This document shows, in pieces, positions 1-5,506 of a stretch of 5,936 nt of DNA. Numbering within the stretch: position 1 is the stretch's first letter; every line of letters begins with the position of its first letter. Both the position numbers and the translations under genes were made by a program. Under the pieces are notes generated by a model that saw nothing but the letters and a program-made list of their open reading frames with translations, ran no database searches and was not told the DNA's origin. The stretch comes from Acidimicrobiaceae bacterium (GTDB taxonomy: Bacteria; Actinomycetota; Acidimicrobiia; Acidimicrobiales; Bog-793). The stretch is taken from NCBI GenBank assembly GCA_027459565.1, contig DAIDIA010000035.1, positions 1-5,936 on the forward strand, read 5' to 3'.

Positions 1-643
1 CGAGCTCACCAAGGCACTCAATGACTCGGGTTACCCGTGGACCGCTGTCGAGAATCCCGCGGCGGGCATCAGGCTCGAACCTGACGGCGGATGGGCTGGC
101 GCCATCATCTCTGCGGTCGAGAATCCCGAAGAGGGAATCGACTTCTGCCGCGCGCTCAGAGGGCGAGAGCACCCGCTGTCGCCACTCTTGCTGATCGTCA
201 GAGCGGACCGCTTCAACGATCTCCCTGCGCAAGAGGACCTGTTTGACGACTTTGTCCTCTACCCCGCAAGCACCGAGGAGATGGATGCGAGACTCACCCA
301 TCTGCTTCGACAGAGCTCGAACTCTCAACGCAACGAGGTTGTCACCTACGGTCCACTCGCTCTGAACCTCGAGACCTATCAGGCGATCATCGACGGCGAG
401 CCGCTCGATCTGACGTTCATGGAATACGAGCTGCTGCGGTTTCTCGCATCGCATCCCGGCAAGGTGTTCACCAGGGAGATCCTGCTCTCGCGCGTCTGGG
501 GATACGAGTACTACGGAGGCGCACGCACGGTCGACGTGCACATCCGAAGGCTCCGAGCGAAGCTCGGCGAGGAGCACGCGCACCTGATTGAGACGGTGCG
601 CAGCGTTGGATACCGCTTCGGTCGTTCGCGCTGGAAGCTCTGA
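1..643 (+). CDS. GlnR-like atypical OmpR-family response regulator (5' partial)
   Basis: DNA-binding transcription regulator of the OmpR/PhoB family, cut by the window start; the reading frame is open from base 2 and gives 213 residues. Visible residues about 1-105 are a degenerate receiver domain and about 115-208 a complete winged helix (LDLTFMEYELLRFLASHPG, then VWGYEYYGGARTVDVHIRRL, ending ETVRSVGYRF). The winged helix and the receiver outline closely resemble my memory of actinobacterial GlnR, the nitrogen regulator that works without conventional phosphorylation. Aligning on the conserved FCRAL segment puts a serine (visible residue 37, in AIISAVEN) where the phospho-acceptor Asp normally sits. 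The usual switch Thr/Ser is hydrophobic (LLLIVRAD), and the Lys of the KP motif is Tyr (FVLYPAS). Phosphorelay control is therefore unlikely. Probably only a few tens of N-terminal residues are missing. The gene is convergent with the beta-propeller gene, 26 bp away. Family assignment is firm; orthology to GlnR is inferred. Confidence 0.93.
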   Translation, partial: ELTKALNDSGYPWTAVENPAAGIRLEPDGGWAGAIISAVENPEEGIDFCRALRGREHPLSPLLLIVRADRFNDLPAQEDLFDDFVLYPASTEEMDARLTHLLRQSSNSQRNEVVTYGPLALNLETYQAIIDGEPLDLTFMEYELLRFLASHPGKVFTREILLSRVWGYEYYGGARTVDVHIRRLRAKLGEEHAHLIETVRSVGYRFGRSRWKL

Positions 644-669
644 GGCCTCTGCGCCTCGCGAGGAGAGAA
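644..669. other. Convergent intergenic gap with small palindromes
   Basis: Twenty-six bases separate the stop of the regulator from the stop of the propeller gene. The gap holds a perfect 10-bp palindrome CCTCGCGAGG (654-663). An overlapping hairpin GAGGC/GCCTC (642-646 with 653-657, 6-nt loop) starts inside the regulator's stop codon. Either could slow polymerase from both sides, but there is no T-tract, so this is not a canonical intrinsic terminator. Confidence 0.3.
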
Positions 670-1875
670 CTAACCCTTAGAGCCGGACTTCGACCGCTTC
701 GCCGGCTTTGGGAAGAAGAGCTGCCTGGCCATTGCTGACGGGATCGATCCGAGCGACAGAGCGTAGGGACCATTGGGAATCGCAACTGCGTGAGAGGCGT
801 CGACGACGCTGGTCACAAGGTTGATGCGAACGAGGGTTCCGGCTCCAAAGCAGACCACCCAGGCACTCTTGCCGTCCGGGGTCGCCTCGACCGAGGTGGG
901 ATTCTTTGGCACCGGAATCGAGGAGGTCGCGGTCTCGGTCGCCACCGAGATGAGCGTGAGACTGTCCGTTCCCGTCGTCGCGGCATTTGCGACGATCATC
1001 TCGCCCTTCCGGGGAACGCTGGCGATTGCCTGGGGCGAACCCGACATCTCGATTGGTGTACCCGCACTATCCGATGCGATCGAGATCGGCGAAACGCTGC
1101 CCGAATAGGAGTTCGTGACAAAGACGGTCGTCCCATCCTGGCTGATCGCCACAGCGATAGGCGCGTTGCCGACGTTGATCGGAGCGAGAGCCCGGCCCGT
1201 CCGAAGATTAATTGGCGTCACGGTATGACCGATCGCGCCGGTCTGCCCCGTGACGATCGCTCCGGCGTTTGCCACATACGCGCGACTTCCATCGGGCGTG
1301 ATCGCAATGCCCTGCGGGCCAAGGCCCACCCTGATCGCCTTCAGTGGCCGGTCGGTGACGAGATTGATTGGGGTCACGGTGTCACCCATCGGGGCGCTTC
1401 CGGCATCGGTGACGTAGGCCATCTTCCCGTTCGGCGAAATCGCAATTCCCGCGGGACCGCTTCCTGCCGGTATCGCCCTCTTGGAGATCCCGGTGAACAG
1501 ATCGACCGGGGTCACCGTGCCCTGTCCATAGTTGGTGATGTACGCGACATGTCGTACTGCGTCGACCGCGACCGCGTCCGGGAAGGTGCCGACGCCGAGA
1601 TGATGCCGATGCACGTCAGCGAGGTTCGCAAGGTCGATGATCGTCGCATCTGCGGCAGTTCCAAGGGACGGTCCGCTGCCGATCTGGGTCACGATGGCGA
1701 TCGGAGTCGGGGGTGTGGCTGGCGCGGACGGGAGGTGCACGGCCGGCTTCGTGGCCGAGGGGTGTACCAGAAAGTAGATCCCCCCGCCCAGAACAACTGC
1801 CGCGAGGCCGGCACCGAGAATACGCGCGCGCCTGCGGCGACGCTGGTGATAGGTACGGATAGCAAGAGGTTTCAA
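670..1875 (-). CDS. Membrane-anchored YVTN/YncE-type beta-propeller protein
   Basis: Predicted extracytoplasmic beta-propeller of 401 residues; its molecular function is unknown. Residues 1-18 are strongly basic (RRRRRAR), 19-37 form one hydrophobic helix (ILGAGLAAVVLGGGIYFLV) that suits a signal anchor with the cytoplasm on the N side, and 38-60 are a Pro/Ala-rich linker. From about 95 to 375 come six or so repeats of the YVTN pattern: GPAGIAISPNGKMAYVTD, GPQGIAITPDGSRAYVAN and APIAVAISQDGTTVFVTN, each followed by a TVTPINL-like strand. The C-terminus is a basic tail (KPAKRSKSGSKG). The start is TTG at 1873-1875, supported by GGAGAG (1879-1884) at proper spacing and by a 4-bp overlap (TTGA) with the ridA-like stop, which suggests translational coupling. 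It is the last gene of the minus-strand operon. Relatives include surface-layer and quinohemoprotein-associated propellers, but no heme or catalytic motif is visible. Confidence 0.9.
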   Translation of the reverse strand: MKPLAIRTYHQRRRRRARILGAGLAAVVLGGGIYFLVHPSATKPAVHLPSAPATPPTPIAIVTQIGSGPSLGTAADATIIDLANLADVHRHHLGVGTFPDAVAVDAVRHVAYITNYGQGTVTPVDLFTGISKRAIPAGSGPAGIAISPNGKMAYVTDAGSAPMGDTVTPINLVTDRPLKAIRVGLGPQGIAITPDGSRAYVANAGAIVTGQTGAIGHTVTPINLRTGRALAPINVGNAPIAVAISQDGTTVFVTNSYSGSVSPISIASDSAGTPIEMSGSPQAIASVPRKGEMIVANAATTGTDSLTLISVATETATSSIPVPKNPTSVEATPDGKSAWVVCFGAGTLVRINLVTSVVDASHAVAIPNGPYALSLGSIPSAMARQLFFPKPAKRSKSGSKG

Positions 1876-2249
1876 AGACTCTCCAGGGGAGAGAAGGCAA
1901 TCGCCTCGATCTCAACCGATGCGCCGCGCGGCAACCTGTCGACTGCGAATGCCGAGCGCGCCGGGCGGTGACCGCCAAAACACGAGAGGTACGTCTCGTT
2001 CATCGACTCAAAATCACCGATATCGACCAAGAACACCGTCGTCTTCACGACATCAGAGAGCTCCGCTCCCATCGACGCGAGCACGGACTCGAGGTTGGCA
2101 AACGCCTGAACGAGCTCGTCGTGAACCCCGCCCTCGACAAGATTCCCATCACGGAGTCCGAGCTGGCCCGAGCAAAACAACAGATCCCCAGCGCGAACAA
2201 CCGGGGAGTACGGTCCGATCGGCGCGGGCTCAGGTCGGCTAGAGGTCAC
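1872..2249 (-). CDS. ridA: RidA family reactive intermediate (enamine/imine) deaminase
   Basis: Small cytosolic trimer-forming enzyme of the RidA/YjgF/UK114 family, 125 residues, the usual length. Family members hydrolyse 2-aminoacrylate and related enamines/imines released by PLP enzymes to keto acids and ammonia, protecting PLP-dependent enzymes. Visible hallmarks are IGPYSP at 11-16 (the conserved Tyr is Y14), FCSGQLG at 25-31, the Arg in PARSA (R98, equivalent to the carboxylate-binding Arg of E. coli RidA) and VEIEAIA at 112-118 with E115 at the catalytic Glu position. These suggest an active RidA rather than a degenerate Rid subfamily member. The start is GTG at 2247-2249; the purine run AGGGGG (2252-2257) just upstream is a plausible but closely spaced ribosome site. 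The gene lies 17 bp after the ErpA-like gene and its stop overlaps the propeller start, so it is the middle gene of the operon. Confidence 0.95.
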   Translation of the reverse strand: MTSSRPEPAPIGPYSPVVRAGDLLFCSGQLGLRDGNLVEGGVHDELVQAFANLESVLASMGAELSDVVKTTVFLVDIGDFESMNETYLSCFGGHRPARSAFAVDRLPRGASVEIEAIAFSPLESL

Positions 2250-2266
2250 TTCCCCCTGGCTCGTCT

Positions 2267-2635
2267 TTAGCTGAACGAAGACCCGCAGCCACAGGTGCGG
2301 GTCGCGTTGGGATTCGAGATGTGAAATCCTGCACCCTGGAGTCCGTCACTGAAGTCAAGCGTCGCACCAGTTATCAGCGCAGCGCTCTCAGAATCCACGA
2401 CGACGCGCACATCTCCGAATTCGCGGACGACGTCATCATCCGCGATCTCCGAGTCGAAGAACATGTCGTAGCTGTAACCCGAGCACCCGCCCGGACGAAC
2501 TGCGACGCGGAGCGCGAGAGCCTCGGCACCCTCCTCGGCGGCAAGGAGTTCTGCGACCTTTGCGATGGCATTGTCCGTCAGCGTGACCGGACTCGGCCGG
2601 CGGCCAATCTGTACAGGCGATGAAGTGATGCTCAC
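2267..2635 (-). CDS. erpA: A-type iron-sulfur carrier/insertion protein (ErpA/IscA/HesB family)
   Basis: Fe-S cluster carrier of 122 residues that receives clusters from a scaffold and passes them to apo-enzymes in the cytosol. All three cluster-ligand cysteines are present: C51 in RPGGCSGYSYDM and C115/C117 in the C-terminal TCGCGSSF motif. Other family signatures are VTLTDNAIAKV (17-27), LALRVAVRPGG (40-50), DSESAALITGATLDFSD (81-97) and the NPNAT lead-in to the CGC motif. The first 16 residues are a non-conserved extension. Resemblance to actinobacterial ErpA is good, but IscA and ErpA cannot be separated surely by eye. The start is GTG at 2633-2635, backed by a perfect AGGAGG 8 nt upstream. 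It is the first gene of a minus-strand operon with the RidA-like and propeller genes, and is divergent from the Mrp-type carrier. Confidence 0.95.
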   Translation of the reverse strand: MSITSSPVQIGRRPSPVTLTDNAIAKVAELLAAEEGAEALALRVAVRPGGCSGYSYDMFFDSEIADDDVVREFGDVRVVVDSESAALITGATLDFSDGLQGAGFHISNPNATRTCGCGSSFS

Positions 2636-2643
2636 GAAAGTGT

Positions 2644-2649
2644 CCTCCT
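2644..2649 (-). promoter_or_regulatory. Strong ribosome binding site for the ErpA-like gene
   Basis: On the minus strand this reads AGGAGG, followed by 8 nt and then GTG (2635-2633). It fixes the GTG as the start and contrasts with the Mrp, MBL and receiver genes in this window, which lack a recognisable Shine-Dalgarno. Confidence 0.8.
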
Positions 2650-2669
2650 ACAGTCCATTTTCCAGCCCA

Positions 2670-2675
2670 ATCCTA
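2670..2675 (-). promoter_or_regulatory. Candidate -10 element of the erpA-ridA-propeller operon
   Basis: On the minus strand this reads TAGGAT, fitting the TAnnnT pattern, about 20 bp before the AGGAGG ribosome site. A transcript starting near 2663 would have a leader of roughly 28 nt. No convincing -35 hexamer was found at 16-18 bp, so this is tentative. Confidence 0.3.
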
Positions 2676-2695
2676 CCAAGTGGGGGGCCAGGCGC

Positions 2696-3958
2696 ATGTC
2701 GGTAACATTGAACATCATGCCAGAGCCCAGCGAAAAGGGATTATCGACGCAATCCGGCTCGGAAACGGCGTCTGTCGAGGGCGACATCGGTCTGCACGAG
2801 AAGATCACCGAGATTCTGCGCACCGTGATCGACCCCGAGCTCGGCGAGAACATCGTGGATCTCGCAATGGTGAGATCGATCTCGGTCGACGCTGGCCATG
2901 CGACGGTGGAGGTCGCGTTGACGATTGCCGGCTGTCCCATGAGGGGCCAATTGGAGGAGGAGGCCAAACGCGCCACACTCCTCGTCCCGGGCATCGAGTC
3001 GGTCGAGATCGTCATTGGAGCGATGGAGAAGGAGGAGCGCGCCGCGCTCATGAACCGCGCGCGCAGACTTGCCCAGGATCACGCGCTCGCGTCCGATATT
3101 CCGTTCAACACGCGGATCCTTGGCATCATGTCGGGAAAGGGCGGGGTCGGGAAGTCCTCGATAACGGTGAACCTCGCCGCCTCCCTCGCGGAGTCCGGCG
3201 CGACCGTCGGTCTCCTCGATGCGGACATCTGGGGTTTCTCGATACCGAGAATGCTCGGCCTGTCGGGGCCGCTCGAAGTCCGCGGCAAGAAGATCCTCCC
3301 GATGGAGCGCCCGGTCGGAGAGGGAAGACTCAAGGTCGTCTCGATGGGATTTCTCTCGGGGGAGGACGAGGCGATCATGTGGCGCGGTTTGGTCCTCAAC
3401 CGCGCGCTCCAGCACTTCATCGAAGACGTCGCCTGGGGCGAGATGGACTATCTCCTCGTCGACCTCCCCCCTGGCACCGGCGATGTGCAGATGGGTCTCG
3501 CGCGGATGTTGCCGCGTACGGAGCTTTTGATCGTGACAACACCGGGCCTTGCGGCACAGAAGGTCGCGGGGCGCGCGGCCGACATGGCGCGAAAGGGAAA
3601 CCTCCGCATCGCCGGGGTGATTGAGAACATGTCGGGATTCACCTGTGAACACGGCGAGACCTACCCCCTCTTTGGAGAGGGCGGCGGCAGACGTCTCGCG
3701 GATTCGATCGGCGTACGGCTCATCGCCCAGATTCCCATAGATCAAGCCGTCGCGATCGGTGGTGACTCGGGCGAGCCAGCTGTACTCGGTGGGGCGGGCG
3801 TCGTGGCGGAGAGCTTCCGCGAACTCTCCCGACTCATCCGGACAGAGGTCGCCCCGGTCATCGACATGGGGTCATGCAGCGCCCGGATGCTCGATCACAT
3901 CGACGAGGCCCTGAACGCGATCCCGGGGGCGACCCACACAGCTTCGAACCCGATCTAA
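2696..3958 (+). CDS. mrp: Mrp/NBP35 (ApbC)-family Fe-S carrier ATPase with N-terminal MIP18 domain
   Basis: ATP-binding Fe-S cluster carrier of the P-loop Mrp/NBP35 family, 420 residues as drawn. Residues about 36-107 are a MIP18/DUF59 domain (ITEILRTVIDPELGENIVDL, with AGCP carrying C80). About 140-385 is the ParA/MinD-like ATPase, with deviant Walker A SGKGGVGKS at 146-154, LLDADIWG at 173-180 and VDLPPGTGD at 255-263. The family CxxC that bridges a cluster in the dimer is incomplete: the segment reads SGFTCEHGETYPLFG, with C317 but no second cysteine three residues on; C394 near the C-terminus is the only other late cysteine. The start is uncertain: ATG 2696 is preceded by only a G-run, whereas ATG 2717 (residue 8) lies 8 nt after a TAACAT and could be leaderless. 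The gene is divergent from the ErpA-like gene. Its TAA overlaps the stop of the convergent MBL gene by 4 bp. Confidence 0.96.
   Translation: MSVTLNIMPEPSEKGLSTQSGSETASVEGDIGLHEKITEILRTVIDPELGENIVDLAMVRSISVDAGHATVEVALTIAGCPMRGQLEEEAKRATLLVPGIESVEIVIGAMEKEERAALMNRARRLAQDHALASDIPFNTRILGIMSGKGGVGKSSITVNLAASLAESGATVGLLDADIWGFSIPRMLGLSGPLEVRGKKILPMERPVGEGRLKVVSMGFLSGEDEAIMWRGLVLNRALQHFIEDVAWGEMDYLLVDLPPGTGDVQMGLARMLPRTELLIVTTPGLAAQKVAGRAADMARKGNLRIAGVIENMSGFTCEHGETYPLFGEGGGRRLADSIGVRLIAQIPIDQAVAIGGDSGEPAVLGGAGVVAESFRELSRLIRTEVAPVIDMGSCSARMLDHIDEALNAIPGATHTASNPI
2703..2708 (+). promoter_or_regulatory. Candidate -10 element for leaderless transcription of mrp
   Basis: TAACAT fits TAnnnT and is followed by 8 nt and then the in-frame ATG at 2717. 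A transcript starting at or beside that ATG would be leaderless, as is common in Actinobacteria. It lies between the upstream ATG (2696) and ATG 2717, so if it is the promoter the real protein starts at 2717. No good -35 is visible. Confidence 0.35.
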
Positions 3959-4848
3959 CACCGCTCCCAGATCGCATCCGGGTCGTTCGGATCTTCGGTT
4001 TTGACGCGCCGCTCCTCATGCAATTTCCGCAGGTGTGCCCAGATCGACCTCGTGGCGTGGCGGGTGAGCGCCTCCGGGAGCTCCTCGTAGATCAGCGGCA
4101 CAAGTTCTCTTGCGCTCAATGGACCGTCGAGGATCGCCCGGTGGATCGACTCCTCGCGTCGCTCGCGCAATGCGACGTACGCATCAATCGCCCCATGGGG
4201 GTCATCGATGAGCAGCCCGTGCCCCGGTGCAATCAGTTCGATTGGCGGCGCGATCGCAGAAACGCGTCGCAACGAGTGCAGGTAATCACCCATGTCCCCA
4301 TCGGGTGGACCAATGACAACGGTCGAGCCCTGCATGATGTGATCTCCCGAGAACAGCACACGGACCCCGGCGCCTCCGATCGGATCGGCAACGAAGCAGA
4401 GATGATCCGATGAGTGGCCCGGGGTGTGGATCGCCTCAAGACGGACGCTGTCAGTGACCAATATGTCACCTTCGGCAATCCGGCCATCGGGAGTAAACCC
4501 GGGACGCTCGTCGAACCCGAGCACCGTCGCTCCGGTGATCTTTGCGAGCGCGCGGGCGCCTGGCGCGTGGTCGCGATGCGAATGGGTCACGACGACATAT
4601 CGGATCTTGCCTTCGCCGGACGTGGCGATTCGCTCAAGGTGGACCATATCTTCGGGTCCGGGATCGATCACAACGCGGTCCTCGTCTCCCACGAGATAGG
4701 TGTTGGTCCCCGGACCCGTCATCACCGACGCATTCGGGGCGAGCAGCCGTACCACTCCGGGCGAGAGCACGACCGGCTCTCCGACTCTCAGACGCGAGCG
4801 GTCATCTTGCTCCCACCTCCAGAGTTCGGCGCGCACTTTGTCGCTCAC
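3955..4848 (-). CDS. LACTB2-like MBL-fold metallo-hydrolase with C-terminal winged helix
   Basis: Metallo-beta-lactamase-fold hydrolase of the LACTB2-like group; homologues act on nucleic acids or thioesters, and the substrate here is unknown. Numbering is from the longest frame (TTG at 4951-4953, 332 residues). TGPGTNTYLVG (79-89) is the subgroup hallmark; the metal site is THSHRDH (H124, H126, D128, H129), H180 in GHSSDH, D204 in FSGDH and H245 in PGHG, all intact, so two-metal catalysis is expected. GPPDGDMGDYLHSLRRV (215-231) is also typical. Residues about 275-325 (LSARELVPLIYEE to AHLRKLHEERRV) form the C-terminal winged-helix domain of this group. I prefer GTG 4846-4848 (297 residues): the upstream 35 residues are Arg/Ala-rich and look unconserved, the TTG has no Shine-Dalgarno, and a TAACGT lies 7 nt before the GTG. 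It is convergent with mrp, with stops overlapping by 4 bp. Confidence 0.93.
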   Translation of the reverse strand: MSDKVRAELWRWEQDDRSRLRVGEPVVLSPGVVRLLAPNASVMTGPGTNTYLVGDEDRVVIDPGPEDMVHLERIATSGEGKIRYVVVTHSHRDHAPGARALAKITGATVLGFDERPGFTPDGRIAEGDILVTDSVRLEAIHTPGHSSDHLCFVADPIGGAGVRVLFSGDHIMQGSTVVIGPPDGDMGDYLHSLRRVSAIAPPIELIAPGHGLLIDDPHGAIDAYVALRERREESIHRAILDGPLSARELVPLIYEELPEALTRHATRSIWAHLRKLHEERRVKTEDPNDPDAIWERC

Positions 4849-4855
4849 CCAATTG

Positions 4856-4861
4856 ACGTTA
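4856..4861 (-). promoter_or_regulatory. Candidate -10 element for leaderless transcription of the MBL hydrolase
   Basis: On the minus strand this reads TAACGT followed by 7 nt and then GTG (4848-4846). It is nearly the same hexamer and spacing as in front of the internal mrp ATG (TAACAT, 8 nt). This is the main reason for preferring the shorter protein. No clear -35 is visible. Confidence 0.35.
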
Positions 4862-4953
4862 GTGGTCCCGTCGCTAGCTTCATCACCTGCCCGAACGGCC
4901 GCCGTCGCCCGAAATGCGCGCCGAGCCAGGCTCGACACGACCCGCGACGCCAA

Positions 4954-4981
4954 TTGGGCTCAAGGTTGCAGCTGATATAGC
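4954..4981 (+). promoter_or_regulatory. Candidate promoter of the stand-alone receiver gene
   Basis: TTGGGC (4954-4959), a 16-bp spacer and TATAGC (4976-4981) preceded by TG at 4973-4974 resemble a sigma-70 type promoter with an extended -10. ATG follows after 8 nt and there is no Shine-Dalgarno, so the mRNA is probably leaderless or nearly so. The element overlaps the region in front of the alternative TTG start of the divergent MBL gene. Confidence 0.4.
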
Positions 4982-4989
4982 CTGACGAG

Positions 4990-5415
4990 ATGGCCTATGT
5001 CGTAATTGTGAGCGATGCACGGACGGTGCTCGACGAAATACGATCCGTTCTCGACGATGGGGTCAACGAGATTGTGGAGCTCTTCACCGGACCCGAGGTG
5101 CGCACAACGGTCGCCGACGATGCGCCAGAGCTCGTCATCGCCGACTGCCAGATCCAGAACATGGGCGGCATCGCAATCTGTCACGACCTCAAGCTCGAGG
5201 AGTCCGGTGGACGCATTCCTCACGTGCCGGTGCTGCTTCTCCTCGATCGCAGGGCAGACGTCTTCCTCGCCAAAAGATGCGGCGCTGAGGGTTACCTCGT
5301 GAAGCCACTTGATCCTTTGCGCCTGCGCCGGGCGATCGGTGCACTTCTCGCTGGTGGGAACTACTACGACGAATCCTTCACCCCCTTCACGATCGGCGCG
5401 GCACAGGCGCAATAA
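4990..5415 (+). CDS. Stand-alone receiver-domain protein (atypical response regulator)
   Basis: A 141-residue CheY-like receiver with no output domain. Residues 2-9 (AYVVIVSD) form beta-1; the usual acidic pair is reduced to S8-D9. D52 in LVIADCQIQNMGG is the likely phospho-acceptor and K105 in GYLVKPLDP is the conserved lysine, so phosphorylation is possible. The switch Thr/Ser after beta-4 is replaced (VLLLLDRRAD, 81-90), which departs from a standard receiver. The receiver core ends near residue 120; a 20-residue tail rich in aromatic and small residues (YYDESFTPFTIGAAQAQ) follows. No kinase or partner lies beside it, so it may act as a protein-protein switch or phosphate relay; that is inference. 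ATG 4990 sits 8 nt behind an extended -10-like sequence. It is divergent from the MBL gene and 90 bp before tRNA-Pro. Confidence 0.88.
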   Translation: MAYVVIVSDARTVLDEIRSVLDDGVNEIVELFTGPEVRTTVADDAPELVIADCQIQNMGGIAICHDLKLEESGGRIPHVPVLLLLDRRADVFLAKRCGAEGYLVKPLDPLRLRRAIGALLAGGNYYDESFTPFTIGAAQAQ

Positions 5416-5445
5416 CAAACGCCACCGTCTCGCACCAGCAGTCGG

Positions 5446-5474
5446 TGAACAACGATGGAATCTCCCACTACCAT
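5446..5474 (+). promoter_or_regulatory. Weak candidate promoter for tRNA-Pro
   Basis: TACCAT (5469-5474) fits TAnnnT, and TGAACA (5446-5451) stands 17 bp upstream as a poor -35. Transcription would begin near 5481, about 25 nt before the mature tRNA, leaving a leader that contains the GC-rich hairpin at 5485-5500. Co-transcription from the receiver gene is the alternative. Confidence 0.28.
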
Positions 5475-5484
5475 CAGTGGAACG

Positions 5485-5506
5485 GCGGCTTGGTAGCCGC
5501 GGCTAC
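5485..5506 (+). repeat. GC-rich hairpin and overlapping 14-bp palindrome at the tRNA 5' end
   Basis: GCGGCT (5485-5490), loop TGGT and AGCCGC (5495-5500) form a perfect 6-bp stem with a 4-nt loop. Sharing its right arm is a perfect 14-bp palindrome GTAGCCGCGGCTAC (5493-5506) whose last base is the first base of tRNA-Pro. The two pairings exclude each other in RNA. A third small stem, CCACT/AGTGG (5465-5469 with 5476-5480), lies just upstream. No T-tract follows, so this is not a standard terminator; it may shape the tRNA 5' leader. Confidence 0.45.

Noticed and set aside
642..663. Intrinsic terminator between the regulator and propeller genes
   Set aside because: The stems are short and no T-tract follows on either strand; recorded only as palindromes.
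790..1971. Long plus-strand open frame opposite the propeller gene
   Set aside because: Its product is Arg/Gly/Asp-rich low-complexity sequence typical of an antisense shadow in GC-rich DNA, while the opposite strand shows clear propeller repeats.
2701..2720. Possible GlnR box (GTAAC ... GAAC) in the erpA/mrp intergenic region
   Set aside because: GTAAC and GAAC are present but only 3 nt apart, not the spacing of GlnR boxes, so I do not call a site.
2741..3745. Long minus-strand open frame opposite mrp
   Set aside because: Shadow of the Mrp gene; no domain recognisable, Arg/Glu/Asp/His-rich composition.
4849..4953. N-terminal extension of the MBL hydrolase from TTG 4953
   Set aside because: No Shine-Dalgarno, unconserved-looking Arg/Ala-rich residues, and a better-placed GTG with a -10-like hexamer. 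Not excluded outright.
4414..4980. Plus-strand open frame opposite the MBL hydrolase
   Set aside because: The minus strand carries a complete metal-binding motif set and winged helix; this frame has no recognisable features.
4960..5418. Minus-strand open frame opposite the receiver gene
   Set aside because: The plus strand encodes a recognisable receiver with D52 and K105; the antisense product has no family features.
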